A DNA stretch of 11,368 nt, taken from positions 1 through 11,368 of the forward strand of contig JALSGW010000320.1 in assembly GCA_026982585.1 (NCBI GenBank), read 5' to 3'. Positions 1 to 6,575 of this stretch are shown here, piece by piece (within the stretch, counting starts at the first letter, position 1; each line of letters starts with the position of its first letter). A program made the translations under genes and the position numbers. The notes beneath the pieces are model-generated. The model was not told the origin of the DNA, searched no databases, and was given only the letters and a program-made list of their open reading frames with translations. This DNA comes from Alphaproteobacteria bacterium. GTDB lineage: Bacteria > Pseudomonadota > Alphaproteobacteria > Geminicoccales > Geminicoccaceae.

Positions 1-273
1 GGCGGGATTCTCGAGCCGCACCACGATCCGCGGCCGTTCGCCCACCACCACTTCGTCCGGAACGAAGCGCGCCTCCACCACCCGCACCGTCCAGGCCCGC
101 TCGGCGAGCCCCGAGGCGGCAGGGGGAAGGAACGGGGTGGTGCCCGAAGGCGGAAGCGGGTCGAGGGTTCGGCCGTGCATCCCGGCCTCCGCGACGGCGC
201 TCCACACCGCGAACGCCGCCCAGCCCAACGCCAATATCCACGCCCGTAAAGGGCCACGGCTCCGGCCGGACAT
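1..273 (-). CDS. Secreted protein, possibly cupredoxin-like (3' end cut off by window edge)
   Basis: The frame stays open for 91 codons from an ATG at 273 down to base 1, so only the N-terminus is present. A Shine-Dalgarno-like GGGAG lies 7 bases before the ATG. The product starts MSGRSRGPLRAW, followed by a hydrophobic stretch (about residues 11-29) and a small-residue region around VAEAG, which is a convincing Sec signal peptide. After a proline-rich linker, residues of about 60-91 include the segment RFVPDEVVVGERPRIVVRLEN. Its pattern (F-x-P-x-x-V-x-V followed by V-x-x-x-x-x-N) resembles the first strands of periplasmic copper-binding cupredoxin domains. No copper ligands fall inside the window, so the family call is inference. 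It could be another beta-sandwich periplasmic protein. It is the next gene downstream of moaA on the same strand, 177 bases away, and has no evident functional tie to it. Confidence 0.72.
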   Translation of the reverse strand, partial: MSGRSRGPLRAWILALGWAAFAVWSAVAEAGMHGRTLDPLPPSGTTPFLPPAASGLAERAWTVRVVEARFVPDEVVVGERPRIVVRLENPA

Positions 274-300
274 GCGATGTCTCCCGAATGCTTTCAACTG

Positions 301-329
301 TCGGTAGTATCGGGCACTTAGAACGTCAA
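301..329 (-). promoter_or_regulatory. Possible sigma70-type promoter for the secreted-protein gene
   Basis: On the minus strand a TTGACG (324-329, five of six consensus bases) is followed by a 17-base spacer and TACCGA (301-306, a poor -10). It sits 28 bases upstream of the ATG at 273. Only the -35 is good, so this is a weak call. Confidence 0.25.
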
Positions 330-450
330 GGCGCCGGCTGCGCCGCAGCGGCGGCCGGTGCGTTTGCTCATACTCGGGGGTCGCAGGAGGCGGTGGCCCG
401 CCTTCGCTCCGCCGCGCCTCCGTCGGCCGGAGAGGGCGGCGCGATCCCCG

Positions 451-1443
451 TCAGCCGCCGGTGACGCTCATGTGGCGCGCCACCGCCGGCCGCCGGTGGC
501 GGCGGTCGATGACGAAGTCGTGGCCCTTGGGCTTGCGCGCGATGCCCTCGAGGATGGCCTGGCGCACGAGCTCGTTGGACTCGGAGGCGCGCAGCGCCTC
601 CCTGAGCTCCGCCTTGTCCTCCTGGCCGAGGCACATGTACATGGTGCCGGTGCAGGTGACCCGCACCCGGTTGCAGCTCTCGCAGAAATTGTGCGAGAGC
701 GGGGTGATGAAGCCGAGGCGCCGTCCCGTCTCCTCGATGCGCACATAGCGCGCCGGACCGCCCGTGCGGTCGGGGATGTCGGTGAGCGTCCAGCGCTTCT
801 CGAGCCGCGCGCGCACGAGCGAGAGGGGCAGGTACTGGTCGGTGCGGTCCACGTCCACCTCGCCCATGGGCATGGTCTCGATCAGGGTGAGGTCGAAGCC
901 CTCGGCACCGCACCAGGCGATCATGCGGTCGAATTCGTCCTCATTGAAGCCCTTGAGCGCCACCATGTTGATCTTGATGGAAAGCCCGGCCGCCTTGGCC
1001 GCCTCGATGCCGGCCATCACCCGGTCGAACTTGCCCCAGCGGGTGATCGCCTCGAACTTGGCCGGATCGAGGGTGTCCAGGGAGATGTTGATGCGGCGCA
1101 CCCCGGCCTGGGCGATGGCGGCTGCGTAGCGGGGGAGCTGGCTTCCGTTGGTGGTGATGGTCAGCTCGTCGAGCCGGCCCGCCTTCACCCGGGCGCCGAG
1201 TTCCTCGATCAGATACATGATGTTGCGGCGCACGAGCGGCTCGCCGCCGGTGAGGCGGATCTTGCGCACCCCGAGCTCGATGAACACGTCGGCCAAACGC
1301 ACCAGCTCCTCGAGGGTGAGCAGTTCGCGTTTGGGAAGGAAGGTCATGTGCTCCGCCATGCAGTAGACGCAGCGGAAATCACAGCGGTCGGTGACCGAGA
1401 TGCGCACATAGGTGATCTCGCGGCCGAAGGGATCGCGGAGCAT
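451..1443 (-). CDS. moaA: GTP 3',8-cyclase MoaA (radical SAM, molybdenum cofactor biosynthesis)
   Basis: The 330-residue product has full family length. MoaA is a cytoplasmic radical-SAM enzyme that converts GTP to 3',8-cyclo-GTP, which MoaC turns into cyclic pyranopterin monophosphate, the first step of molybdenum cofactor synthesis. The N-terminal cluster motif C-x3-C-x2-C is at C21, C25 and C28. The SAM-binding GGEP is at 66-69, and ITTNG and NISLDTLDP follow. The second 4Fe-4S cluster site, C-x2-C-x13-C, is at C254, C257 and C271. The protein ends in the double glycine (SVTGG) that is conserved and functionally required in MoaA. The start at 1443 was chosen because homology begins at MLRDPFGREITY and a GGGAGG lies about 9 bases upstream. 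The frame is open further upstream to 1689, but that part overlaps the tRNA and has no family resemblance. No moaC, moeA or mob gene is in the window, so moaA stands alone here. The identity is secure. Confidence 0.97.
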   Translation of the reverse strand: MLRDPFGREITYVRISVTDRCDFRCVYCMAEHMTFLPKRELLTLEELVRLADVFIELGVRKIRLTGGEPLVRRNIMYLIEELGARVKAGRLDELTITTNGSQLPRYAAAIAQAGVRRINISLDTLDPAKFEAITRWGKFDRVMAGIEAAKAAGLSIKINMVALKGFNEDEFDRMIAWCGAEGFDLTLIETMPMGEVDVDRTDQYLPLSLVRARLEKRWTLTDIPDRTGGPARYVRIEETGRRLGFITPLSHNFCESCNRVRVTCTGTMYMCLGQEDKAELREALRASESNELVRQAILEGIARKPKGHDFVIDRRHRRPAVARHMSVTGG

Positions 1444-1492
1444 GGCAGCCGTCCTCCCGCCCAAAGCTGTCCCTCTCCCGCAGCTTATGCCC

Positions 1493-1521
1493 ATGCTAGC
1501 GGCATCGGGCCGGTTTGTGAA
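1493..1521 (-). promoter_or_regulatory. Probable moaA promoter
   Basis: On the minus strand TTCACA (1516-1521, five of six matches to TTGACA), a 17-base spacer and TAGCAT (1493-1498, four of six to TATAAT) lie about 50 bases upstream of the moaA ATG. The predicted leader of roughly 40 bases is too short for a molybdenum-cofactor riboswitch, and I saw no such structure. The position also supports the start at 1443 over any upstream start. Confidence 0.45.
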
Positions 1522-1646
1522 TGCGGCGCGACGCCCTGCTCGCGGCATGCGTCCGGGCGTGTGCGGTTCGGGGACGCGGAGCCGGGGGTCCCGCGGCGGC
1601 GGTCTCGCGCCGGGATGGGGTTTGCGGTCCAGAACATTTGTCGGGA

Positions 1647-1724
1647 TGGGGCGAGCGACGGGATTCGAACCCGTGACCCCCAGGACCACAACCTGGTGCT
1701 CTAACCAGCTGAGCTACGCCCGCC
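1647..1724 (-). tRNA. tRNA-His (anticodon GTG), CCA encoded
   Basis: Read on the minus strand, a complete cloverleaf can be drawn. The acceptor stem GCGGGCG pairs with CGCTCGC, with one G-T pair. The D-arm is GCTC...GAGC. The anticodon stem CCAGG/CCTGG encloses the loop TTGTGGT, which gives anticodon GTG (histidine). The variable loop has five bases, and the T-arm carries GGTTCGAATCC. The histidine-specific extra G at position -1 (base 1724) is encoded and faces discriminator C73 (base 1650). The CCA end is encoded at 1647-1649. The total is 78 bases including G-1 and CCA. The gene lies between moaA and the importer operon. No integrase or repeated 3' end that would mark an attachment site is seen in the window. 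Confidence 0.98.
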
Positions 1725-1736
1725 GCAAGCGCCCCC

Positions 1737-1765
1737 TATCTCGTGCAGGGCGGCGGTAGGGTCAA
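1737..1765 (-). promoter_or_regulatory. Possible tRNA-His promoter
   Basis: On the minus strand TTGACC (1760-1765) is followed by a 17-base spacer and GAGATA (1737-1742). It ends 12 bases before the tRNA 5' end. The -10 is degenerate, but the run GGGGGCGC between it and the tRNA resembles the GC-rich discriminator typical of stable-RNA promoters under stringent control. The call rests mostly on the -35 and the position. Confidence 0.35.
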
Positions 1766-1787
1766 GCCTCGCCCGGCCGCATGGCGC

Positions 1788-1816
1788 TTGACCGCCGTGG
1801 CCGGGCCATCGAAGAT
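1788..1816 (+). promoter_or_regulatory. Possible promoter of the ABC importer operon
   Basis: TTGACC (1788-1793), a 17-base spacer and GAAGAT (1811-1816, three of six to TATAAT) form a weak sigma70-like site. It lies 118 bases upstream of the binding-protein start and back to back with the tRNA promoter candidate; the two -35 elements are 22 bases apart. If real, the transcript has a leader of about 110 bases that contains the palindrome at 1842-1857. Confidence 0.3.
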
Positions 1817-1841
1817 GCCGACCAAGGACCGTGGTCCGTCC

Positions 1842-1857
1842 GCGGGCGGCCGCCCGC
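1842..1857. repeat. Perfect 16-base palindrome in the importer leader
   Basis: GCGGGCGGCCGCCCGC equals its own reverse complement. A second inverted repeat, GACCA (1820-1824) with TGGTC (1832-1836), lies just upstream. The site falls between the candidate promoter and the ribosome-binding site of the binding-protein gene. It could be an operator or an RNA hairpin. It could also be chance, since GC-rich palindromes of this size are not rare at this base composition. Confidence 0.3.
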
Positions 1858-1920
1858 AAGCGGTCGGGAATGGTGCGCGGTCCGAGGACGGGTCGCGGCG
1901 GCGATATTCCCGCGGCAACA

Positions 1921-1930
1921 GGGAGGAGAG
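1921..1930 (+). promoter_or_regulatory. Ribosome-binding site that fixes the GTG start at 1935
   Basis: GGGAGGAGAG contains GGAGG (1922-1926) with 8 bases to the GTG at 1935. This is the strongest Shine-Dalgarno in the region. It places the start exactly where a signal peptide begins, although the frame remains open back to 1743. Confidence 0.75.
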
Positions 1931-1934
1931 GCTC

Positions 1935-3563
1935 GTGTTCACACACATCGGCAACACCCGCACGCGCAGGCGTCTTGCGGCCACCAGCGCGCTCATCGCG
2001 GCCTTGGCGGTGGCGGTTCCGGCATCCCAGGCCGACGCCCAGACCTTCCGCTGGGCCTTCCAGGGCGACCTTCAGTCGCTGGATCCGCACGCCCTCAACG
2101 AGACCTTCACCCTCGGCTTTCTCGGCAACGTCTACGAAGGTCTCACCGCCTACGACAAGGACCTCAACCTGATCCCGGCGCTCGCCGAATCCTGGGAGAA
2201 CGTGGGGCCCACCACCTGGATCTTCCGCCTGCGCAAGGGGGTGAAGTTCCACAACGGCAATCCCTTCACCGCCGCCGATGTGGTGATGTCCTGGAAGCGG
2301 TCGCTCTCCGAGGGCTCCGACATGAAGGCCTACGGCCGCAAGATCAAGGACATCCGCATCATCGACGACTACACCATCGAGATCGAAACCCCGGCGCCCA
2401 ATCCCATCCTGCCGCGGGATTTGGTGTTTCTCTACATCATGGACGCCGAATGGGCGGAGGCCAACAACACCCTCGAGGCGACCAACGTCAAGGGCGGCGA
2501 GGAGGGCAACTACGCCAACCTCAACGCCAACGGCACCGGGCCGTTCATGGTGGTGGAACGGCAACCCGACGTGCGCACGGTGCTCGTGCGGGCGCCCGAC
2601 TATTGGCGGGAGATCGAGGGCAATGTGGAGCGCGGCGTCTTCACCCCCATCGCCCAGGACGCGACCCGGGTGGCGGCGCTGATCTCCGGCGAGCTCGACA
2701 TGGCCTATCCGATCCCGGTGCAGGACTGGGATCGGCTCGAGGCGGCGGAGGGGGTGCGCCCGCTCACCGGTCCCGAGGCGCGCACCATCTTCCTCGGCAT
2801 GGACCAGGCGCGCGACGAGCTGCTCTATTCCAACGTCAAGGGCCGCAATCCGTTCAAGGACCGGCGCGTGCGCCTCGCCTTCGCCCTCGCCATCGACGTC
2901 GAGGCCATCCGCGACAAGATCATGCGCGGCGCCTCGGTGCCGGCCGGCCTCATGGTGGCGCCCCAGATCAACGGCTTCAATCCGGAGCTCAACGACCGCT
3001 GGCCCTATGATCCGGAGCGCGCCAAGGCGCTGCTCGCCGAGGCGGGCTATCCGGACGGCTTCGAGATCACCATGGACTGCCCCAACAACCGCTACGTCAA
3101 CGACGAGAAGATCTGTCAGGCGGTGGCGGCGATGCTGGCCAAGATCGGCGTCAAGGTCGATCTGCTGGCGCAGCCGAAATCGAAATACTTCGCCAAGGTG
3201 CTGGCCCAGAACGACTATGATACCAGCTTCTACCTGCTGGGCTGGACGCCGGGCACCTTCGATTCCCACAACCCCATCTTCAACCTCATGATGTGCCGCG
3301 ACAAGGAGACCGGCGCCGGCCTGTTCAACCTCGGCGGCTACTGCAATCCGCGCGTGGACGAGCTCGGCCGTCTGATCGAGAGCGAGACCGATCCCGAAAA
3401 GCGCCAGGCGATGATCGACGAGGCCTTCCGCATCCACAAGGAGGATGTGGGCCACATCCCGCTGCATCAGCAGCCCCTCTCCTGGGGGGTGCGCGACGGC
3501 ATCGCGCTCGTGCAGCGGCCGGACAATGTGCTGGATCTGCGCTACGTGCGGGTTCTGGACTGA
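1935..3563 (+). CDS. Periplasmic solute-binding protein of a peptide-family ABC importer (SBP family 5)
   Basis: From the GTG at 1935 the product has 542 residues, the usual size for DppA/OppA-type binding proteins. A Sec signal peptide is clear: positively charged RTRRR (9-13), a hydrophobic core of about 14-30, and an ADA site with likely cleavage after A35 ahead of QTFRW. The mature protein has the family-5 pattern near its start: YEGLTAYDKDLNLIPALAES, then WIFRLRKGVKFHNGNPFTA and DVVMSW. Later it has GYPDGFEITMDC and a second cysteine in NDEKICQAV; these two may form a disulfide. It captures a peptide or peptide-like ligand in the periplasm and delivers it to the permeases encoded downstream. 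Family 5 also binds nickel, opines, heme, glutathione and sugars, so the ligand is not assigned. It is the first gene of the operon, and a 99-base gap with a stem-loop separates it from the permeases. Confidence 0.95.
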   Translation: MFTHIGNTRTRRRLAATSALIAALAVAVPASQADAQTFRWAFQGDLQSLDPHALNETFTLGFLGNVYEGLTAYDKDLNLIPALAESWENVGPTTWIFRLRKGVKFHNGNPFTAADVVMSWKRSLSEGSDMKAYGRKIKDIRIIDDYTIEIETPAPNPILPRDLVFLYIMDAEWAEANNTLEATNVKGGEEGNYANLNANGTGPFMVVERQPDVRTVLVRAPDYWREIEGNVERGVFTPIAQDATRVAALISGELDMAYPIPVQDWDRLEAAEGVRPLTGPEARTIFLGMDQARDELLYSNVKGRNPFKDRRVRLAFALAIDVEAIRDKIMRGASVPAGLMVAPQINGFNPELNDRWPYDPERAKALLAEAGYPDGFEITMDCPNNRYVNDEKICQAVAAMLAKIGVKVDLLAQPKSKYFAKVLAQNDYDTSFYLLGWTPGTFDSHNPIFNLMMCRDKETGAGLFNLGGYCNPRVDELGRLIESETDPEKRQAMIDEAFRIHKEDVGHIPLHQQPLSWGVRDGIALVQRPDNVLDLRYVRVLD

Positions 3564-3576
3564 GGCGGACGGCGCG

Positions 3577-3601
3577 GGGGTGCGGGCGCGGCCCGCCTCC
3601 C
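3577..3601 (+). other. Stem-loop between binding-protein and permease genes
   Basis: GCGGGC (3582-3587) and GCCCGC (3591-3596) form a perfect 6-base stem around a 3-base loop. After one mismatch the stem extends by four more pairs (GGGG 3577-3580 with TCCC 3598-3601, one of them G-T). It begins 14 bases after the binding-protein stop and has no T-run, so a standalone intrinsic terminator is unlikely. Comparable intercistronic hairpins in ABC importer operons (for example malE-malF) protect the upstream message and lower downstream expression. That role here is inference. Confidence 0.4.
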
Positions 3602-3662
3602 GCAGGCCGCGGCGGACCTTGGCACGGGAATCGGGCTCGGGCCGGATGCGGGCGAGGACGGG

Positions 3663-4652
3663 ATGCTGGCGTTCGTATTGAGGCGGCTCGCGCAGGCCCT
3701 GCTCGTGATGCTGACGGTGGGGCTGATCGCCTTCGCCCTGTTCCGCTACGTGGGCGATCCCATCAACAACCTGGTCGGCCAGGAGACCAGCCTCGCCGAG
3801 CGCGAGGCGCTCCGGGAACGGCTCGGCCTCAACGATCCCTTCTTCGTCCAATACGCCCGTTTTCTCGCCAACGCGGCACGCGGCGACTTCGGTTTCTCCT
3901 ACATCTACCGGCGGCCGGTGGCGGAACTGATCGCCGAGCGCCTGCCCGCGACCCTGGAGCTGTCCTTCGCCGCCGCACTCCTGGCCCTGCTCGTGGGCAT
4001 CCCGATGGGCGTCTACACCGCGCTCCGCCGCCGGGGCGTGCTCGCCCAGGGCTTCATGATGGTCTCGCTGGTGGGCGTCTCGATCCCCACCTTCCTGATC
4101 GGCATCCTGCTCATCCTCGTCTTCGGCGTGCTGTTGCGCTGGCTTCCCACCTTCGGCCGCGGCGAGGTGGTGGAGCTCGGCTGGTGGACCACGGGTCTGC
4201 TCACCGTCTCCGGCCTCAAGGCGCTGATCATGCCCGCGGTGACCCTGGCGTTGTTCCAGATGACCTTGATCATGCGGCTGGTGCGGGCGGAGATGCTGGA
4301 GGTGCTGCGCACCGACTACATCCGCTTCGCCCGCGCGCGCGGACTCAAGAGCCGCACCATCCACTTCGGCCACGCGCTCAAGAACACATTGGTGCCGGTG
4401 ATGACCATCACCGGTCTGCAGCTCGGCTCCATCATCGCCTTCGCCATCATCACCGAGAGCGTCTTCCAGTGGCCGGGCATGGGTCTGTTGTTCGTACAGG
4501 CGATCAACGAGGTGGACATCCCCGTGATGGCGGCGTACTTGATGCTGATCGCGCTGTTCTTCGTGATCATCAACCTGGTCGTCGACATTCTCTACTATCT
4601 CGTGGACCCGCGCCTGCGGGCCGATCGGGCGGTGGCGCACGGCCATGGCTGA
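3663..4652 (+). CDS. ABC importer permease, DppB/OppB type
   Basis: The 329-residue integral membrane protein is full length for the family. It opens with the typical MLAFVLRRLAQALLVMLTVG helix (about 9-28). A periplasmic stretch with LGLNDPFFVQYARFL follows, then hydrophobic segments near 98-120, 131-159, 188-208, 244-268 and 287-313. The cytoplasmic coupling (EAA) loop that docks on the ATPases is at about 209-246 and contains DYIRFARARGL and HALKNTLVPV. The C-terminal YYLVDPRLR is also typical. The ATG at 3663 has GAGGA 4 bases upstream, a slightly short spacing. Its last 8 bases overlap the next gene (ATGGCTGA, 4645-4652), so the two permeases are probably translationally coupled and form the heterodimeric channel. 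Confidence 0.96.
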   Translation: MLAFVLRRLAQALLVMLTVGLIAFALFRYVGDPINNLVGQETSLAEREALRERLGLNDPFFVQYARFLANAARGDFGFSYIYRRPVAELIAERLPATLELSFAAALLALLVGIPMGVYTALRRRGVLAQGFMMVSLVGVSIPTFLIGILLILVFGVLLRWLPTFGRGEVVELGWWTTGLLTVSGLKALIMPAVTLALFQMTLIMRLVRAEMLEVLRTDYIRFARARGLKSRTIHFGHALKNTLVPVMTITGLQLGSIIAFAIITESVFQWPGMGLLFVQAINEVDIPVMAAYLMLIALFFVIINLVVDILYYLVDPRLRADRAVAHGHG

Positions 4653-5577
4653 GGCGTCGACCCGGCGGAGCCGGCGCCGGCCGGTGCTGGACAACGAGCT
4701 GCTCGAGGATTTCCTGCACGCGCCGGTGGCGGTGCTCGCCGCCGTCATCACCCTGGGCTTTTTCCTGGCCGCCCTCTTCGCCCCCTGGGTGGCGCCGCAC
4801 GATCCCTTCGATCTCGCCGCGGTCAACCTCCTCGACGCGCTGCTGCCGCCCGCCTGGCTCGAGGGCGGGGATGGGCGCTTTCCGCTCGGCACCGACGATC
4901 AGGGCCGCGATGTGCTCTCCACCATCATCTACGGTGCGCGCATCTCCCTCGGCGTCGGCGTCGCCTCGGTGCTGCTCGCCATCGCCATCGGCGTGCCGCT
5001 CGGGCTTGTGGCGGGCTATGCGGGCGGACGGGTGGATGCCGTGATCATGCGCATCGCCGACGTGCAGCTGAGCTTTCCCGCCATCCTGATCGCGCTCCTC
5101 ATCGACGGCGTGGCCCGCGGGCTGTTGCCGCGCGAGCTGCACGACGAGCTCGCCATCTATGTCCTGATCTTCGCCATCGGCGTCTCCGGCTGGGTGCAAT
5201 ACGCCCGCACCGTGCGCGGCTCCACCCTGGTCGAGCGCCGCAAGGAGTATGTGCAGGCGGCCCGCCTCATCGGCGTGTCGGCGCCGGCGATCATGCTGCG
5301 CCACATCCTGCCCAACGTGCTCGGCCCGGTGCTGGTGATCGCCACCATCCACCTGGCGCTCGCCATCATCACCGAGGCCACCCTGTCCTTCCTCGGCGTG
5401 GGGGTGCCGCCGACCCAGCCCTCGCTCGGCACCCTGATCCGCATCGGCAACGACTATCTGTTCTCCGGGGAGTGGTGGATCACCATCTTCCCGGGCGCGG
5501 CCCTCGCCATCTTGGTGCTCGCCGTCAATCTGCTCGGCGACTGGCTGCGCGACGCCCTCAACCCCAGGCTGCGGTGA
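4645..5577 (+). CDS. ABC importer permease, DppC/OppC type
   Basis: The 310-residue partner permease has an arginine-rich cytoplasmic N-terminus (STRRSRRR), then a first membrane helix at about 27-50. The signature LGTDDQGRDVLSTIIYGARI (81-100) marks the DppC/OppC family. Further hydrophobic segments lie near 100-125, 137-155, 167-187, 222-250 and 280-299. The EAA coupling loop contains EYVQAARLIGV and RHILPNVLGPV (about 201-229). The conserved ATLSFLGVGVPP and the C-terminal DALNPRLR complete the match. Its stop codon overlaps the GTG start of the following ATPase gene in the string GTGA (5574-5577). Confidence 0.96.
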   Translation: MAEASTRRSRRRPVLDNELLEDFLHAPVAVLAAVITLGFFLAALFAPWVAPHDPFDLAAVNLLDALLPPAWLEGGDGRFPLGTDDQGRDVLSTIIYGARISLGVGVASVLLAIAIGVPLGLVAGYAGGRVDAVIMRIADVQLSFPAILIALLIDGVARGLLPRELHDELAIYVLIFAIGVSGWVQYARTVRGSTLVERRKEYVQAARLIGVSAPAIMLRHILPNVLGPVLVIATIHLALAIITEATLSFLGVGVPPTQPSLGTLIRIGNDYLFSGEWWITIFPGAALAILVLAVNLLGDWLRDALNPRLR

Positions 5578-6575
5578 CCGCCGTGGGCGCCGAACCGCTG
5601 CTCAGGGTCGAGGATCTGCGCATCGTCTTCGCCAGCAGGCGCGGCGAGCTCGTGGCGGTGGACGGGGTGTCGTTCGCCATCGCGCGCGGGGAGGTGCTGG
5701 GGCTGGTCGGCGAATCGGGGGCCGGCAAATCGGTCACCGGCGCCGCCATCATCGGCCTGCTCGATCCCCCCGGGCGCATCGCCGGCGGCCGCATCCTCTT
5801 CGAGGGGGCGCGTATCGACCATCTGCCTGAGGAGGAGCTGCGACGGCTGCGCGGGCGCCGCATCGGCGCCGTGTTCCAGGACCCGCTCACCGCCCTCAAC
5901 CCGCTCTACACCATCGGCCGCCAGCTCGTGGAGACCATGCGCACCCATCTCGACATCGGCGCCGCCGAGGCGCGGGGGCGGGCGCTGCGGCTGCTCAAGG
6001 AGGTGGGCATCCCGGCCGCGGAACGTCGCTTCGACGCCTATCCGCACGAGCTCTCCGGCGGCATGCGGCAGCGGGTGGTGATCGCGCTGGCGCTGGCGGC
6101 GGACCCGGCGCTGGTGATCGCCGACGAGCCCACCACCGCGCTCGACGTCTCCATCCAGGCGCAGATCATCGCGCTTCTAAAGCGCCTCTGCCAGGAGCGG
6201 GGGACGGCGGTGTTGCTGATCACCCACGACATGGGGGTGATCGCCGGGGCCGCCGACCGGGTGGCGGTGATGTACGCCGGGCGTATTGTGGAGATCGGAC
6301 CGGTCGCCGAGGTGCTGCTCGCCCCCAAGCATCCCTACACGGTGGGGCTGATGGGCTCGATCCCGCCGCTCGGGCGCAAGGTGGAACGGCTCATGCAGAT
6401 CGAGGGCAGCATGCCGCGGCTGCACGAGATCCCGCCCGGCTGCGCCTTCCATCCCCGCTGTCCGCACATGCGGCCGCGCTGCCGGGAAGCGCGCCCGGAG
6501 CCGGTGACGGTCGGACCCGGGCACCACGCGGCGTGCTGGTTGTTCGCGGAAGAGGGTCCCGATGGGCGCGCCTGA
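5574..6575 (+). CDS. ABC importer ATPase, DppD/OppD type
   Basis: From the GTG at 5574 the product has 333 residues. All nucleotide-binding motifs are present: Walker A GESGAGKS (46-53), Q-loop Q102 in FQDPLTALNP, signature LSGGMRQR (160-167), Walker B VIADE (181-185) and switch histidine H218. The oligopeptide/dipeptide C-terminal domain carries four cysteines spaced C-x5-C-x6-C-x17-C (C290, C296, C303, C321). It hydrolyses ATP on the cytoplasmic face to drive uptake, paired with the ATPase encoded next. The start overlaps the permease stop (GTGA). The alternative GTG at 5583 lacks a ribosome-binding site, and the frame open back to 5472 lies wholly inside the permease gene. The 5574 start has only a weak AGG upstream, so translational coupling is likely. 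Confidence 0.95.
   Translation: MTAVGAEPLLRVEDLRIVFASRRGELVAVDGVSFAIARGEVLGLVGESGAGKSVTGAAIIGLLDPPGRIAGGRILFEGARIDHLPEEELRRLRGRRIGAVFQDPLTALNPLYTIGRQLVETMRTHLDIGAAEARGRALRLLKEVGIPAAERRFDAYPHELSGGMRQRVVIALALAADPALVIADEPTTALDVSIQAQIIALLKRLCQERGTAVLLITHDMGVIAGAADRVAVMYAGRIVEIGPVAEVLLAPKHPYTVGLMGSIPPLGRKVERLMQIEGSMPRLHEIPPGCAFHPRCPHMRPRCREARPEPVTVGPGHHAACWLFAEEGPDGRA

Noticed and set aside
386..421. Inverted repeat GGAGGCG/CGCCTCC downstream of moaA as a terminator
   Set aside because: The stem is 7 bases with a 22-base loop and no T-run. It is too weak to list as a terminator.
1444..1486. Molybdenum-cofactor riboswitch ahead of moaA
   Set aside because: The predicted leader is only about 40 bases and shows no elaborate fold. 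The known motif is much longer.
1444..1689. N-terminal extension of moaA by 82 codons
   Set aside because: The extension overlaps the tRNA 3' end, has no similarity to MoaA and crosses the likely promoter. The ATG at 1443 has a good ribosome-binding site and fits the family start.
358..1704. 448-codon plus-strand frame, and shorter ones, running through moaA and the tRNA
   Set aside because: It is antisense to moaA and ends in DGIRTRDPQDHN, the well-known artefact of translating the complement of a tRNA gene. The plus-strand frame at 1412-1759 contains the similar tRNA artefact GFEPVTPRT.
1647..1724. tRNA-His as an integration site for a mobile element
   Set aside because: No integrase, no duplicated tRNA 3' end and no change in gene character on either side were seen in the window.
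1743..1934. N-terminal extension of the binding protein to an upstream start
   Set aside because: It would bury the signal peptide about 64 residues inside the protein. The GTG at 1935 has the best Shine-Dalgarno and begins the signal peptide directly.
1701..4892. 1063-codon open frame on the minus strand opposite the importer genes
   Set aside because: The translation is low complexity and rich in H, R, G, D and A, as expected for the antisense of GC-rich coding sequence. The plus-strand genes underneath have full family motifs, so this is a shadow frame.
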